Source: Candidatus Bathyarchaeota archaeon (GTDB lineage Archaea > Thermoproteota > Bathyarchaeia > Bathyarchaeales > Bathycorpusculaceae). From it: a stretch of 64,000 nucleotides of DNA. The stretch lies in NCBI GenBank assembly GCA_003151735.1, contig PLYI01000087.1:62001-126000 (forward strand), written 5' to 3'. The notes under the pieces were generated by a model. The model was not told the DNA's origin. It ran no database searches and worked only from the letters and a program-made list of their open reading frames with translations. Below, one piece after another: positions 8,511 to 18,780 of the stretch. Numbering within the stretch: the first letter of the stretch is position 1; each line of letters begins with the position of its first letter. The translations under genes were made by a program, and so were the position numbers.

Positions 8511-9647
8511 TTATTCGATTAGCATTTCTTGCGTGGTTTTGTAGTCAGTCACAACTCTAATACACCGCGCCCTAAACTTGGCATCCAAATCAGAGTCGCC
8601 AGTGTCAACCCTCAAACTCTGCAACCTATCCAACTTGCTCTTAGTTGCAACCACAACAATGTTGTCTAAGCCCACTTGTCGAATGACTTTTGAACTTATC
8701 TGCTGGTTTCCCCTACCAAAAATGAAGCCTTGCCCTCCAATCGGGGTCACAACTATTTTTGTCCGTTTTCCGTTTATGGTTTGCAGGATTTGCTTTTCGC
8801 TGACGTCTTTGGCGATGATTTTTTTGTTTTGGAAAAGGTCAACGCCTAGGAGCGTTTTTTTCTGGTCCAGGAGGTCACCGATGGTTCGAGTAGTTGTTCC
8901 AGGACCCACAATGTAAGTGATATCGGGCTGCATTTCTTCGATTATATAGATGGCTATTGCTGCTTGGTTTTCCACTTCGCTCTCAGTCATGGGACTCTCC
9001 ATTTTGTTTCCCTGAATCAAATGTGGCTCAAAGGGGCTAAGCAGGTACCCGTAAAGCTCAGCTGACAAGTGTCCCAGCCTGAAGGCTTGCTCATCCACAT
9101 CCATGACTTCCGCTTCCCTCAGTGGCAACCCACTCCATAAAAACCTTAATGCTACTCTTGCCGCGGCTATAGGGCTGACAGCGAATATGGCGCTGTGCAT
9201 CTTGACACCTGTAGGAACACCAAGCACAGGCACCTTCAAGTCAACGGCTTTTAGCATGTCACGGGTTGTTCCATCGCCGCCACAGAAAACGAGCAAATCA
9301 ACTCCAGTGGCAACTATGCCTTTGGCGATGGACTGTGTGTCTTCCGAGGTGGTTTCTTTTTTGTTCTCACCTATGACTTTGCAGGCGAAACCGCATTTTT
9401 CAGCTTGCTTCTGCCCCATGTCGCCTGCACCGACGATTAGGTTCAAGTTTTTTCTGGCAAGGCTAAGTTCGGTAAGAAAGGTTTCTGCCCTTTGTGACGC
9501 TATGGGCTTAGCGCCTAAGGCTATGGCTTGTGTCAGGATTGCTTTGCCATCTGTTCCTTTTAGCCCGACGGCGCCGCCCATGCCAGCAACGGGGTTCACG
9601 ATGAATCCAATAGTTTTGATGGGAAGCGCATTTTCAGTTGCGGTCAA
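8511..9647 (-). CDS. ATP-NAD kinase-family protein (COG3199 type)
   Basis: A 378-aa protein with the kinase signature FCGGDGTTRD (GGDGT at 123-127), an N-terminal IGFIVNPVAGMGG, and GVPTGVKMHSAIFAVSP, in which the nucleotide and substrate sites sit. Longer than classical PpnK (about 270-300 aa), it belongs to the AcoX-like/COG3199 branch. Classical members phosphorylate NAD; this branch is less characterised, so substrate is uncertain. Same strand as the DegT gene, 97 bases away. Confidence 0.85.
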   Translation of the reverse strand: MTATENALPIKTIGFIVNPVAGMGGAVGLKGTDGKAILTQAIALGAKPIASQRAETFLTELSLARKNLNLIVGAGDMGQKQAEKCGFACKVIGENKKETTSEDTQSIAKGIVATGVDLLVFCGGDGTTRDMLKAVDLKVPVLGVPTGVKMHSAIFAVSPIAAARVALRFLWSGLPLREAEVMDVDEQAFRLGHLSAELYGYLLSPFEPHLIQGNKMESPMTESEVENQAAIAIYIIEEMQPDITYIVGPGTTTRTIGDLLDQKKTLLGVDLFQNKKIIAKDVSEKQILQTINGKRTKIVVTPIGGQGFIFGRGNQQISSKVIRQVGLDNIVVVATKSKLDRLQSLRVDTGDSDLDAKFRARCIRVVTDYKTTQEMLIE

Positions 9648-9722
9648 GGAAGTAACCTGTTGAGTATAAGGTTGGTTGAAAGATAAAAAGAAGAACGGAA
9701 AAGAAAAGATAGGTCTGGGATG

Positions 9723-11135
9723 TTAGTAGGTTTCGCAGCTTATGTATTTCTTGTTGACTTCGTTTAGCCACGGGTACAGTTTGTGCAGTTTATCCATTGA
9801 TTCTGCAACTTTCTGGGTTGGGTATTCGTAGGGTTGGAGTCTGCCGCTGAAGTATTCGTCGTATGCTGCCATGTCAAAGTAGCCGTGACCGCACAGCACG
9901 AAGAGGATGGTTTTTGCTTCACCTGTTTTTTTGCATCTGAGGGCTTCGTCGATGGCTCCTTTGATTGCGTGTGATGGTTCGGGCGCTGGGATGATGCCTT
10001 CACTTTGGATAAAAAGTTTGGCTGCGTCGAAGACTTCTAGTTGGTTGAAGGCTTCGGTTGTCATCTGTTTTTCTTGGACAAGCACACTGATTGTTGGGGC
10101 GATGCCGTGGTAGCGCAGTCCTCCTGCGTGGATTGGTGCGGGAATGAAGTCGTGTCCTAGTGTGTGCATAGGCACTAGTGGTGTTAGTTTTGCGGTGTCG
10201 CCGTGGTCGTATTGGTATACTCCTTTGGTGACTTTGGGGCACGCGGTGGCTTCTGTGGCGACAAACTTTGTTTCTTTAGGTGCCTTCTTGGATACTTTGT
10301 CGTAGTAGAATGGCCACATGATTCCTGAATAACTGCTTCCGCCGCCGATGCAACCGTAAATAACGTCGGGATAATCATCTACCATTTCAAGTTGCTTTTT
10401 AGCTTCTAAGCCTTCCACAGTCTGGTGTAAACAAACGTGGTTGAAGACGCTGCCGATTGCATAGTTGGTTTCGGCTTCGTTGACAAGTGCATCTTCTACG
10501 GCTTCACTGATAGCTATGCCGAGGCTGCCTTTGTTGGTTGGATCTTCAGCAAGGATTTTTCGTCCTGCCTCCGTTCTATTGCTCGGGCTGGCAATGCATT
10601 CTGCGCCGAAAGTGTTCATCATCATTTTTCGGTATGGTTTTTGGTCGTAGCTTGCGCGAACCATGTAGACTGTGGCTTTAAGTCCGAACATCATGGCTGC
10701 AAACGCTAAAGCTGATCCCCATTGGCCTGCGCCTGTTTCTGTTGATAGGCGTTTTGTGCCTTCTTTCATGTTGTAATATGCTTGGGGCACAGCGGTGTTG
10801 GGTTTGTGGCTTCCAGCTGGGCTTGTGCCTTCGTACTTGTAGTAGATGTGGGCGGGTGTTTTGAGGGCCTTTTCTAAGCCGACCGCTCTGAAAAGCGGGC
10901 TTGGTCTCCAGATTCGGTAAACGTCTCGAACCTCGTCTGGGATGTTTATCCATCTTTCCTGGCTTATTTCTTGACCAATGATTTCTTTGGGGAATATTCG
11001 TGGGACTATGCCGACGCCTGGCTGTTTTGTTTCCACGTCTATGAAGGGTGGAAGTGGATGTGGCAGGTCGGGCACTATGTTGTACCACTGTTTGGGTATG
11101 TCGTTTTCGTTTAATAGAATTTTTCTGTCTGGCAT
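9723..11135 (-). CDS. trpB2: Tryptophan synthase beta-like protein, TrpB2 type
   Basis: A 470-aa PLP enzyme of fold type II. The PLP lysine lies in GSHKPNTA (K111), the phosphate-binding loop is [11 protein letters not shown], and [10 protein letters not shown] is the catalytic-Glu region. The long N-terminus (RPSPLFRA) and insertions mark TrpB2, which works without TrpA by condensing indole, or phosphoserine plus indole, to tryptophan. No trpA or other trp genes are in the window. A divergent ACT-domain regulator starts 139 bases away, a sensible regulatory neighbour. Confidence 0.92.
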   Translation of the reverse strand: MPDRKILLNENDIPKQWYNIVPDLPHPLPPFIDVETKQPGVGIVPRIFPKEIIGQEISQERWINIPDEVRDVYRIWRPSPLFRAVGLEKALKTPAHIYYKYEGTSPAGSHKPNTAVPQAYYNMKEGTKRLSTETGAGQWGSALAFAAMMFGLKATVYMVRASYDQKPYRKMMMNTFGAECIASPSNRTEAGRKILAEDPTNKGSLGIAISEAVEDALVNEAETNYAIGSVFNHVCLHQTVEGLEAKKQLEMVDDYPDVIYGCIGGGSSYSGIMWPFYYDKVSKKAPKETKFVATEATACPKVTKGVYQYDHGDTAKLTPLVPMHTLGHDFIPAPIHAGGLRYHGIAPTISVLVQEKQMTTEAFNQLEVFDAAKLFIQSEGIIPAPEPSHAIKGAIDEALRCKKTGEAKTILFVLCGHGYFDMAAYDEYFSGRLQPYEYPTQKVAESMDKLHKLYPWLNEVNKKYISCETY

Positions 11136-11274
11136 TTTTTCGCCTTCTATCTAGTTTTAAGGCGTGGCTACGTTTTATTTAAGGCTTTTGTGAACAGTTC
11201 TGTACATCAATCCCATGCATATTAACCAACACATTTATACCTAAAGGCACAAAAATAAACAGAAGAGACCCGAA

Positions 11275-11778
11275 ATGTGGAACAAAATCAAAACCCAACT
11301 CGAACAGTACCCTGAACGCCTCAAAGTAGCACGGGTCCTCATAGAAAACGGCCTAAGCGCCAAAGGCGACAAAATATGCCTAAACCAAATAGAAATTCCA
11401 CCCGTCCGCATAGCAAGAGTAGCCGGTGTTGACAGAAGAACAGTAAATGAAACCCTAAAAACCATTGAGGAAAACCCAGAGTTAAAGATGATTTTTGAAG
11501 AAATCCGCCCAGCAGGACACAGCCTAAAAGAAATCGCAAAACACCTAAACCTTGGAGTCTTAGAAATAACCCCCATAAACGCGAGGTCACCAGGAATCTT
11601 ATCTAACGCGGCGATGTTGCTTAACAGGGCAGGCTTAAGCATCCGCCAAGCAATCGTTGATGACCCAGAGCTCTCACCCGAACCGAAATTAACCCTAATT
11701 GTTGAGAAGAAAATTCCTGGAGAATTAATTCCTGAACTACTAAAGATTTCAGGTATAGCCAAAGTTTCAGTTTACTAA
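11275..11778 (+). CDS. HTH-ACT regulator of amino-acid metabolism (COG2150 type)
   Basis: A 167-aa protein. The N-terminal half has a helix-turn-helix-like region (IPPVRIARVAGVDRRTVNET, residues about 42-61). The C-terminal half (LGVLEITPINARSPGILSNA then the beta strand KLTLIVEKKIPG) is an ACT domain, a small amino-acid-binding fold. It matches the predicted archaeal regulator family with ACT domain. Divergent from trpB2, so repression or activation by an amino acid such as tryptophan is likely but unproven. Confidence 0.82.
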   Translation: MWNKIKTQLEQYPERLKVARVLIENGLSAKGDKICLNQIEIPPVRIARVAGVDRRTVNETLKTIEENPELKMIFEEIRPAGHSLKEIAKHLNLGVLEITPINARSPGILSNAAMLLNRAGLSIRQAIVDDPELSPEPKLTLIVEKKIPGELIPELLKISGIAKVSVY

Positions 11779-11870
11779 GCTCTGGCAAAACGAAACGCGC
11801 TCCTACCCAAAAAACGGTTGAATGATGCAAAAAACACTTGTATAGGGTGTATTCGACATGCATTAAATAG

Positions 11871-11885
11871 GAAAAACTTATATGG
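11871..11885 (+). promoter_or_regulatory. BRE/TATA promoter of the thermosome gene
   Basis: GAAAAACTTATATGG: purine-rich BRE-like run followed by TATA core CTTATATG. A nearly identical element precedes the cyclophilin gene at 28.85 kb. Initiation about 25 bases downstream (near 11907) leaves a leader that carries GGAG at 11917-11920. Confidence 0.6.
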
Positions 11886-11931
11886 TTAGTAACGTTTTGT
11901 TGTTGTTCGCATTATTGGAGTGTTACTTGAT

Positions 11932-13602
11932 TTGTCATCATCACAAGCTAGCGGAATACCTGTTCTCGTTATGAAAGAAGGCTCAAACAGATCCCGCGGA
12001 AGAGAAGCACAACACAGCAACATAATGGCTGCTAAAGTTGTTGCAGAAAGCGTCCGAAGCGCACTTGGACCAAAAGGCATGGATAAAATGCTCGTTGACA
12101 GCTTCGGCGATGTTACAATAACAAGCGACGGCAGAACTATTCTTGATGAAATGGATGTTCAGCATCCAGCAGCAAAAATGCTCGTAGAAGTCGCCAAAAC
12201 ACAAGACAAAGAAGCAGGCGACGGAACAACATCTGCGGTGATTATTGCAGGGGAACTTCTCAGCAGAGCTGAAGAATTAATAGACAAAAACATCCATCCA
12301 ACAGTAATAATTGACGGTTACAGAAAAGCAGCTGACAAAGCCCTAGAAACTCTTGAGAAAATAGCCATACCAATTGACATAAAATCACACGACTACTTCA
12401 AAAAGACTGCAGCGACATCTATGGGCAGCAAATTAGTAGCTGAATACAAAGATTACCTAGCTGACTTAGCCGTTAAAGCAATGTTGGCTGTCGCTGAAAA
12501 ACAAGCCGACGGCACATACAAAGCAGATGTTGACGATGTAAAGGTTGAGAAGAAAACAGGTGAATCCCTCAAAGCCACCAGCCTAATCAACGGCATAGTT
12601 TTGGATAAAGAAATCGTTCACTCGGGCATGCCTAAACGCTTGGAAAAAGCAAAGATTGCCCTACTTGAGGCTTCTTTGGAAAATGAAAAACCAGAGATGG
12701 ATGCAAAAATCAGCATTGAAAGCCCAGACCAAATTGAAGCGTTCCTAAAACAAGAAGAAACCATGCTAAAGGACATGGTTGAAAAAGTTTTAGCTACAGG
12801 CGCCAACGTGGTAGTTTGCCAGAAGGGCATCGACGATTTGGCTCAGCATTTCCTCGCCAGAAAAGGAGTAATCGCGATTAGAAGAGCCAAGAAATCAGAT
12901 ATGGAGAAGCTTGCAAGAGCCACAGGCGGAAAAATCGTAAGCAATATCGACGCGCTCACAGCCTCAGACCTTGGTTACGCCGCTTTAGTTGAAGAACGTC
13001 GAACAGGCGATGACAAAATGACTTATGTTGAAGGCTGTAAGAATCCCAAGTCAGTTACGCTCTTGATCAGGGGCGGAACTCAACGGATGACTGCAGAAGC
13101 CGAACGCTCCATACATGATGCGCTCTGTGTTGTCAGAGACTTAATTGAGGAGCCAAGAATTGTTGCTGGAGGAAGCGCCCCGGAGATGGAGATGGCAAGT
13201 GTTCTTAAAAAATATGCTCAAACAGTGCAGGGAAGAGAGCAACTTGCAATCACAGTATTCGCAGAATCCCTTGAAGCCATAGCAACAACCCTTGCGGAAA
13301 ACGCTGGGTTAGACCCAGTTGACATACTTTCAGAGTTACGAACAAGACACCAAAAAGGAGAAACATGGGCAGGCATCGATGTCCTCGCAGGCAAAATCGA
13401 AGACATGACAAAAATAAACATCTACGAACCACTCGCAGTCAAAAAACAAATCATTAAATCAGCCAACGAAGCCGCAACAATGATTCTCAAAATTGACGAT
13501 GTCATATCCTCATCAAAAATGAAGACTCCTCCAATGCCACCTGGAGGAGGAATGCCAGGCGGGATGGGCGGTATGGGTGGAATGCCAGGCGGAATGATGT
13601 AA
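11932..13602 (+). CDS. Thermosome subunit (group II chaperonin)
   Basis: An ATP-driven cytosolic folding chaperone, about 556 aa. ATP-binding and hydrolysis motifs are [19 protein letters not shown] and [10 protein letters not shown]; the C-terminus is the typical Gly-Met-rich tail (GGMPGGMM). TTG 11932 is chosen because GGAG ends 11 bases before it and no Shine-Dalgarno precedes GTG 11920; ATG 11971 would cut off the conserved GIPVLV. A single subunit gene is present here; other paralogues may lie elsewhere. rpoK follows after 3 bases. Confidence 0.95.
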   Translation: MSSSQASGIPVLVMKEGSNRSRGREAQHSNIMAAKVVAESVRSALGPKGMDKMLVDSFGDVTITSDGRTILDEMDVQHPAAKMLVEVAKTQDKEAGDGTTSAVIIAGELLSRAEELIDKNIHPTVIIDGYRKAADKALETLEKIAIPIDIKSHDYFKKTAATSMGSKLVAEYKDYLADLAVKAMLAVAEKQADGTYKADVDDVKVEKKTGESLKATSLINGIVLDKEIVHSGMPKRLEKAKIALLEASLENEKPEMDAKISIESPDQIEAFLKQEETMLKDMVEKVLATGANVVVCQKGIDDLAQHFLARKGVIAIRRAKKSDMEKLARATGGKIVSNIDALTASDLGYAALVEERRTGDDKMTYVEGCKNPKSVTLLIRGGTQRMTAEAERSIHDALCVVRDLIEEPRIVAGGSAPEMEMASVLKKYAQTVQGREQLAITVFAESLEAIATTLAENAGLDPVDILSELRTRHQKGETWAGIDVLAGKIEDMTKINIYEPLAVKKQIIKSANEAATMILKIDDVISSSKMKTPPMPPGGGMPGGMGGMGGMPGGMM

Positions 13603-13605
13603 AAA

Positions 13606-13848
13606 ATGTCAGGACAAACAATTACTGTAGGCCCCCCAAAAATTACTCGCTTCGAGAAAGCAAGAATAGTGGGCGCGCGTGCGCTTCAAATCTCGATGGG
13701 AGCACCAATCTTGGTAGATGCAGCTGAAAACACAAACCCAATCGACATAGCCCTATCCGAGCTCGATGCAGGCGTTTTGCCAATTACCATTCGGAGAACG
13801 CTGCCAGATGGAACTTTCCAAGATATTCCTTTGAAATGGCTGTCTTAA
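13606..13848 (+). CDS. rpoK: DNA-directed RNA polymerase subunit K (Rpb6 homologue)
   Basis: An 80-aa protein containing the conserved core [20 protein letters not shown], then [16 protein letters not shown] and [12 protein letters not shown]. Rpb6/omega homologues help assemble RNA polymerase by latching the largest subunit. Starts 3 bases after the thermosome stop, so the two are translationally linked. The stop overlaps the convergent Mut7-C gene by 4 bases. Confidence 0.93.
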   Translation: MSGQTITVGPPKITRFEKARIVGARALQISMGAPILVDAAENTNPIDIALSELDAGVLPITIRRTLPDGTFQDIPLKWLS

Positions 13849-14339
13849 GCGCCATTATTTTCTTTCAATTCTTCAAGTTTTGTTTGTGCTTGTGTTAGTG
13901 TGTTGTTGATTTGTGTCCAGTGGGCTCCTTGCCAGTAGATTTGTCCGCAGTTGGGGCACTTCCAGAATTTCTCATAGAATGTAAAAGTATTTTTCTTTAG
14001 TTCACTTTGAAGCTGCTCTTTTGGGGTTGCTTGGAGTTTGGCGTTGCATATTGGGCAATAGGACTTATCCATATCAATCGCCAACTGCAGGTTATACCGT
14101 TTGGCAACTTCCGCCAGCCGCTCCGACTCTGTCTTGCCTTCAACATAGTAAGCGTCCAAACCCCTACCGATGGCACGTTTATAGAGTTCAAAATCCTTCG
14201 TCAACAAAACACGCTCTTCTTTTTTTGCCAACTCCAAAAGCTCAGAATCATCAAACCGCACCGAGTACAGTACATCGTGACCTAACATGCGAAGCCAACG
14301 AGTCAGTTTGCCAAGCATGACATCCGCAAGAAACTTCAA
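13845..14339 (-). CDS. Mut7-C RNase-domain protein
   Basis: A 164-aa protein with a PIN-like N-terminal nuclease domain ([20 protein letters not shown], with acidic residues D6 and D29-D30, then [13 protein letters not shown]) and a C-terminal zinc ribbon (CPICNAKL and CPNCGQIYW). Family members are predicted RNases related to the C-terminal domain of the eukaryotic Mut-7 exonuclease; their substrate is unknown. Its start overlaps the end of the dihydroorotase gene by 4 bases, indicating coupling. Confidence 0.9.
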   Translation of the reverse strand: MKFLADVMLGKLTRWLRMLGHDVLYSVRFDDSELLELAKKEERVLLTKDFELYKRAIGRGLDAYYVEGKTESERLAEVAKRYNLQLAIDMDKSYCPICNAKLQATPKEQLQSELKKNTFTFYEKFWKCPNCGQIYWQGAHWTQINNTLTQAQTKLEELKENNGA

Positions 14340-15691
14340 CCGCTGCCTCTCCGAACGATAAACCCGCTTCCACCCGTGGCCACGATTTCGCCTTCATCAA
14401 AGACTATTCTCCCGTTCACAATGGCTTTTACCACTTTACCCTGAACATCCCAGCCGTCGTAGGGTGAAAACTTGGCTTTGGACTTGAATTTGGATACGTC
14501 AATTTTGAATTGACTATTAAAATCTATGATTGTTAAATCTGCGTTTTTGCCCTGTTCCAAGCGTCCGCGGTCATCTAAGCCGAAGATTTCCGCTGGTTTT
14601 TCAGCGAGCAATTGAACTGTTTGGACTATGGTTAATTGATTCTTCTTTATCTTCGTCATGAGCAGTGGCAAAGTAGTCTCTAGTCCTGGTACGCCGACTT
14701 TTACGTCCCAAACGCTGCTCGCTGACTTTTCGGTTTGGGCGTGGGGTGCGTGGTCGGAACCTAAAGTGTCAACTGAGCCATCTGCTAGCCCTTTCCACAG
14801 AGCGTCAACGTGGTTTCTATCTCGGAGCGGAGGCGCCATAATCACCATTTGCCCATAACGCTTCAAATCATCAATTGACAACAAAAGGTGGTTTGGGGTT
14901 ACCTCGCAAGTTACTTTTCTCCCAGATTTTTTTGCTTCAGCTATTGCATTTAAGCCTTCTTCTGTAGATACATGGCAGAAATGAAGTCGTACATTAGTTT
15001 GCTCGCTTACTTTTAGCAGGCGCTGGATAGATTTTAGTTCAACTGCTTCTGTGTGTGCCCTGAGAAAGTCGGCGGTGCCAGTTTTTTTAGCTTGGTTTAG
15101 TTTTTGCTCGTTGGCTGTTAGCATTGCCCTATCTTCCGCGTGAACAGCAACAGGTCTATTCAATTTGGCGACCTCTTTGAATGCATCTTGCAAGGCTTGG
15201 TCGTCGTCTAAGTATAAGCCGCCGATTTGACAGCCCATGAAAATCTTGAATCCAACAGCGTCTCCCTCAACGATGTCTGGTATTTCAGTCAGTTTTTTAG
15301 GGAATTCAGAGTAAAACCCAACGTTGACCAGGATTTTTCTGTGCGCAGTCTCCATGCGGTTGCGCAGGGTTCCAATGCTCATGGTGACGGGGTCGTTGTT
15401 TGGCATATCCAGAACGGTTGTGAAGCCTCCTGCCGCAGCAGCAGCCGTTCCAGATGAAAAATCTTCCTTGTACGCTTTACCCTCATCCCGCAAGTGAACG
15501 TGCTCATCAATCAAACCGGGCAAAACCAAGAGGTTATGGAGATCGGTTTTTTCGTCGGCTTGGGGCATTTGAGTTTCTTTGCCGATTTTTTGGATTTTGC
15601 CTTCTTCTATGGCTATGCTGCAGTCGATGATTTGCCCGTTTATGTAGGCTTTGGCGTTTGTGAGTACAGAATCAACAATCAAGGCTATCAC
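14336..15691 (-). CDS. pyrC: Dihydroorotase
   Basis: A 451-aa amidohydrolase closing carbamoyl-aspartate to dihydroorotate in pyrimidine synthesis. Metal-binding DEHVHLRD (H64, H66), the carboxylated lysine in VGFKIFMGC, AVHAED, HFCHVS and GSDHAPH are visible in order. The C-terminal GKNADLTIIDF strand and length fit class I dihydroorotase; hydantoinase and allantoinase are close relatives, but the motif set favours PyrC. GTG start. Upstream of, and overlapping, the Mut7-C gene. Confidence 0.88.
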   Translation of the reverse strand: MIALIVDSVLTNAKAYINGQIIDCSIAIEEGKIQKIGKETQMPQADEKTDLHNLLVLPGLIDEHVHLRDEGKAYKEDFSSGTAAAAAGGFTTVLDMPNNDPVTMSIGTLRNRMETAHRKILVNVGFYSEFPKKLTEIPDIVEGDAVGFKIFMGCQIGGLYLDDDQALQDAFKEVAKLNRPVAVHAEDRAMLTANEQKLNQAKKTGTADFLRAHTEAVELKSIQRLLKVSEQTNVRLHFCHVSTEEGLNAIAEAKKSGRKVTCEVTPNHLLLSIDDLKRYGQMVIMAPPLRDRNHVDALWKGLADGSVDTLGSDHAPHAQTEKSASSVWDVKVGVPGLETTLPLLMTKIKKNQLTIVQTVQLLAEKPAEIFGLDDRGRLEQGKNADLTIIDFNSQFKIDVSKFKSKAKFSPYDGWDVQGKVVKAIVNGRIVFDEGEIVATGGSGFIVRRGSG

Positions 15692-15781
15692 GGTCTATTG
15701 AATAGCGGGTGGTTTGGTTAATTAAAGTTTATTTAGGCTACAAAACAAAGTTATAGTTGAACGTTTTAGAAGTGTTTTTTG

Positions 15782-17743
15782 ATGTCCAGACATGTTTTAG
15801 TTAGCAATGGGCGATTCGCGGTAGCCCTCGATGATAAAGCTAGTATCAGAGATGTCTATTTTCCCTTTGTTGGGCTTGAGAACCATGCGGTTGGTCACCA
15901 ATTCAGGTTCGGAGTTTGGGTTGACGGCAAATTCGAGTGGCTGGACAACGATTGGGAGATAGTGATGACTTATTTACCTGAAACCCTCACAAGCCGATAC
16001 AAAATAAAAAAGCAAGCCTACGGCGTTGAAATGGAAGTCAATGATGCCATCCACAACTCCAAAGACGTTTTTCTGCGCAAAATAAAAGTCTCAAATGAAT
16101 TAGACCACCCGCAAGAAATCCGCTTGTTCTACACTCAGGATTTCCACATTTACGGTTACGAGGCTGGGGACACAGCGTTTTTTGAACCCAACCTTAGCGC
16201 CATCATACATTACAAGGGCAAACGTTACTTTCTAGTCGGCGGAGCGTCCAGCGGCAAAGGCTTCTTCCAGTATGCAATCGGGCAAAAAGAGGGTGACGGA
16301 AAAGAGGGAACTTGGCGGGACTGCGAAGATGGGCAATTAAGCTCAAATCCTGTTGCTCAGGGAGCGGTGGATTCATCTGTCTCTTTCAAACTTGAGATTC
16401 CTCCACACAGTTATGAAATAATCCATTACTGGATTGCAGCTGGAACCAGCCTAAACGAAGTCACAGCTTTAGATGCCCAAGTTAAAGACATTGGGGTTGA
16501 GCAGATGCTTTTGGAAGTGGAAAATTATTGGAGTGCCTGGCAAAACCGATTGAAACTAGACCTAAACATCTTGCCCCGTGAAGTTGCTCGCCTCTTCAAA
16601 CGCTCACTTCTGCTCATGCGCGCTCACGTTGACAACCACGGGGGCTATTTGGCATCGCTTGATTCTGACATAAGGGAAATTCACAAAGACACCTACTCCT
16701 ATGTTTGGCCAAGGGACGGTGCCATGGCAGCCTTAGCCTTCACCAGCGCAGGCTTCACCGACGTAGCAGCGATGTTTTTTGGTTTTTGCCACAAAGTTAT
16801 AGGCGAAGATGGGTTTTTCCGCCACAAATATCTTCCCGACGGCTCGTTGGGAAGCACCTGGCATGCATTAATCGATTCTTCAGGCCATTTGCAACTGCCT
16901 ATCCAGGAGGATGAAACAGCAAGCGTGCTTTATGCGCTCTGGAAATACTATGAAAAGAACGGGAATTTAGAGTTCGTCACTAAAGTATACGACCGTCTAG
17001 TAGTGAAAGCGGCGGATTTCATGTTAAACTACCGAGACCCTGATACCCATCTGCCTAAGCCTACGTTTGATGAGTGGGAGGAAAAAGTCGGTGTATTCAC
17101 CTCGACCGCGGCATCTGTCTGCGCTGGGCTTGATGCTGCTGCCAAGTTTGCCAAAGTATTCTATGACAGCGGCAGGCAAGAAACCCTTTCAGAAGCTTCT
17201 GCCCAAATTAAAAACGCCATGATTAAACACTTGTATGACCCGCCGTCGAAACGGTTCATAAAAGGCATCTACCCAAACGGCGAAAAAGACATGACAATTG
17301 ACAGTAGTGTCTCTTCGGTTTTTGTCTATGAAGTTTTGGATGCCAGAGACACCAAAGTAGAGAACACAATGAAGGCGTTGGCCAGCGGCCTTCAGGTTAA
17401 AACTGACATCGGTGGCTTGGCAAGGTACCAAAATGACCATTATCGACAAGTTTCGCCTGATACGCCGGGAAACCCATGGGTTATCTCCACGCTCAGGCTT
17501 GCTAGATGGCACATCGCCAAAGCCGCCTCAATGGAAGAGTTAGTGGGTGCGATGGATTTTCTTAAATGGGCAGCAAAAAACGCTTTGTCCACAGGAGCAT
17601 TACCTGAACAACTGGATCCCTACTCTGGCAAACCAATATCAGCAACTCCTTTACTTTGGAGCCACGCTGAATTCGTTTTAGCTACAACTGAATACATTAG
17701 CAAACACCATGAAATAGCAACCACATATCAACCGAATACTTAG
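15782..17743 (+). CDS. Glycoside hydrolase family 15 protein (glucoamylase/trehalase-like)
   Basis: A 653-aa protein with an N-terminal beta-sandwich (RFAVALDDKASIRDVYFP) and a C-terminal (alpha/alpha)6 barrel. Barrel signatures include YSYVWPRDGAMAA, the general-acid region IQEDETASVLYALW, FDEWEEKVGVFTSTAA and the C-terminal LPEQLDPYSGKP. No signal peptide, so it acts in the cytosol, probably on glycogen, maltodextrin or trehalose. ATG 15782 and TTG 15779 are adjacent alternatives. The Rieske gene follows by 11 bases. Confidence 0.9.
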   Translation: MSRHVLVSNGRFAVALDDKASIRDVYFPFVGLENHAVGHQFRFGVWVDGKFEWLDNDWEIVMTYLPETLTSRYKIKKQAYGVEMEVNDAIHNSKDVFLRKIKVSNELDHPQEIRLFYTQDFHIYGYEAGDTAFFEPNLSAIIHYKGKRYFLVGGASSGKGFFQYAIGQKEGDGKEGTWRDCEDGQLSSNPVAQGAVDSSVSFKLEIPPHSYEIIHYWIAAGTSLNEVTALDAQVKDIGVEQMLLEVENYWSAWQNRLKLDLNILPREVARLFKRSLLLMRAHVDNHGGYLASLDSDIREIHKDTYSYVWPRDGAMAALAFTSAGFTDVAAMFFGFCHKVIGEDGFFRHKYLPDGSLGSTWHALIDSSGHLQLPIQEDETASVLYALWKYYEKNGNLEFVTKVYDRLVVKAADFMLNYRDPDTHLPKPTFDEWEEKVGVFTSTAASVCAGLDAAAKFAKVFYDSGRQETLSEASAQIKNAMIKHLYDPPSKRFIKGIYPNGEKDMTIDSSVSSVFVYEVLDARDTKVENTMKALASGLQVKTDIGGLARYQNDHYRQVSPDTPGNPWVISTLRLARWHIAKAASMEELVGAMDFLKWAAKNALSTGALPEQLDPYSGKPISATPLLWSHAEFVLATTEYISKHHEIATTYQPNT

Positions 17744-17754
17744 GAGGTAATGGC

Positions 17755-18057
17755 ATGTTTGTTAAGTTATGCGACAAAAGCATCCTTCCCCCAGGAGAAC
17801 CACGGTCCTTCAAGATTAAAGGGCACGAAATCTTAGCCGTTAATGTTGGGGACAAAATTTTTTGTTTGGATGGAAGATGCACCCATGCGGGAGCACCAAT
17901 ATCAGAAGGTACACTTGACGGAGAAGTCCTTACTTGCCCATGGCACTACTCACAATTCAACATAACGAGCGGCATAGTGCTTCGGGGACCAGCTGATAAA
18001 CCGCTTAAAAGTTACCCTGTTGAGGAAAAAGAAAACTCTGTTTTTATCGATTTGTAA
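17755..18057 (+). CDS. Rieske [2Fe-2S] ferredoxin-like protein
   Basis: A 100-aa single-domain Rieske protein. The cluster ligands are C42/H44 (CTHAG) and C61/H64 (CPWH), 16 residues between the pairs, as in soluble arene-dioxygenase type ferredoxins. No membrane anchor. GGAGG precedes the ATG. Co-transcription with the GH15 gene is likely from spacing, but no functional link is obvious. A second Rieske protein lies at 63.6 kb. Confidence 0.9.
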   Translation: MFVKLCDKSILPPGEPRSFKIKGHEILAVNVGDKIFCLDGRCTHAGAPISEGTLDGEVLTCPWHYSQFNITSGIVLRGPADKPLKSYPVEEKENSVFIDL

Positions 18058-18068
18058 AAGAAGAAGGA

Positions 18069-18647
18069 TTATTTTTCTTGTTCTAGTTCTACGCGGCATT
18101 CATCGCAGATGTTTTGTCCATTGCTTTCCTTTAGGCTTTCCGAGTAAATGTTGCAGTGGTCGCAGTATCCCGAGAGTGGGACCTCTTCAGTTTCTTCGGT
18201 TCTGGCGGCGCCTTCGATGCGTGATTTCTCCTGCATTATCTCGATTAGTTCAGGCATTACACCTAGAATGTCTTTGCTTGAGATTATTCCGACAAGGTTG
18301 CCCTTATAGATCACAACTAGCCGCCTAATGTCGAGCCTTGTCATTCTTCTTGCTGCATCGCTTATTGTTGCTTCAGGCTCAACGGTGACCAAGGGGGTAG
18401 TCATGATTTCTTTAGCTTTAACTGTGTCTGGCTTTAGGTTTTTAGCTATAACCCTGATGACTAGGTCGCGTTCAGTTATGATCCCGATGGATTTTCCTGC
18501 TTTGTTGGTAACTATCACGGCGCCTAAATCATGCATATCCATGTTGGCGGCAGCTTTGTTTGTAGCTTCATCTTCATCCATAGTAATGACTGGGCTGCTC
18601 ATTACATCTCTAACCAGCATCTTTGTTCTTAATCCAAGATCAGACAT
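18069..18647 (-). CDS. Tandem CBS-domain protein with C-terminal zinc ribbon
   Basis: A 192-aa protein. Two CBS motifs span about residues 8-70 (VRDVMSSPVITMDEDEAT) and 75-135 (AKEIMTTPLVTVEPEATISD), forming an adenosine-nucleotide-sensing Bateman module. The tail carries CDHC and CDEC, a small zinc ribbon. Such proteins sense energy state and regulate partners; no effector domain is attached. Convergent with the Rieske gene. Confidence 0.88.
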   Translation of the reverse strand: MSDLGLRTKMLVRDVMSSPVITMDEDEATNKAAANMDMHDLGAVIVTNKAGKSIGIITERDLVIRVIAKNLKPDTVKAKEIMTTPLVTVEPEATISDAARRMTRLDIRRLVVIYKGNLVGIISSKDILGVMPELIEIMQEKSRIEGAARTEETEEVPLSGYCDHCNIYSESLKESNGQNICDECRVELEQEK

Positions 18648-18780
18648 AGCTACACTTCCAACAATTTAGAGGCTTAGCTTCCACTTGAACATAAAAAGAA
18701 ACGCAAATTTAAGAGTATCTTAACCCCCAAAAAAAAAGTACTCTGTGAAGTTTTATTAGACTCCGAGTAGATAGACCACA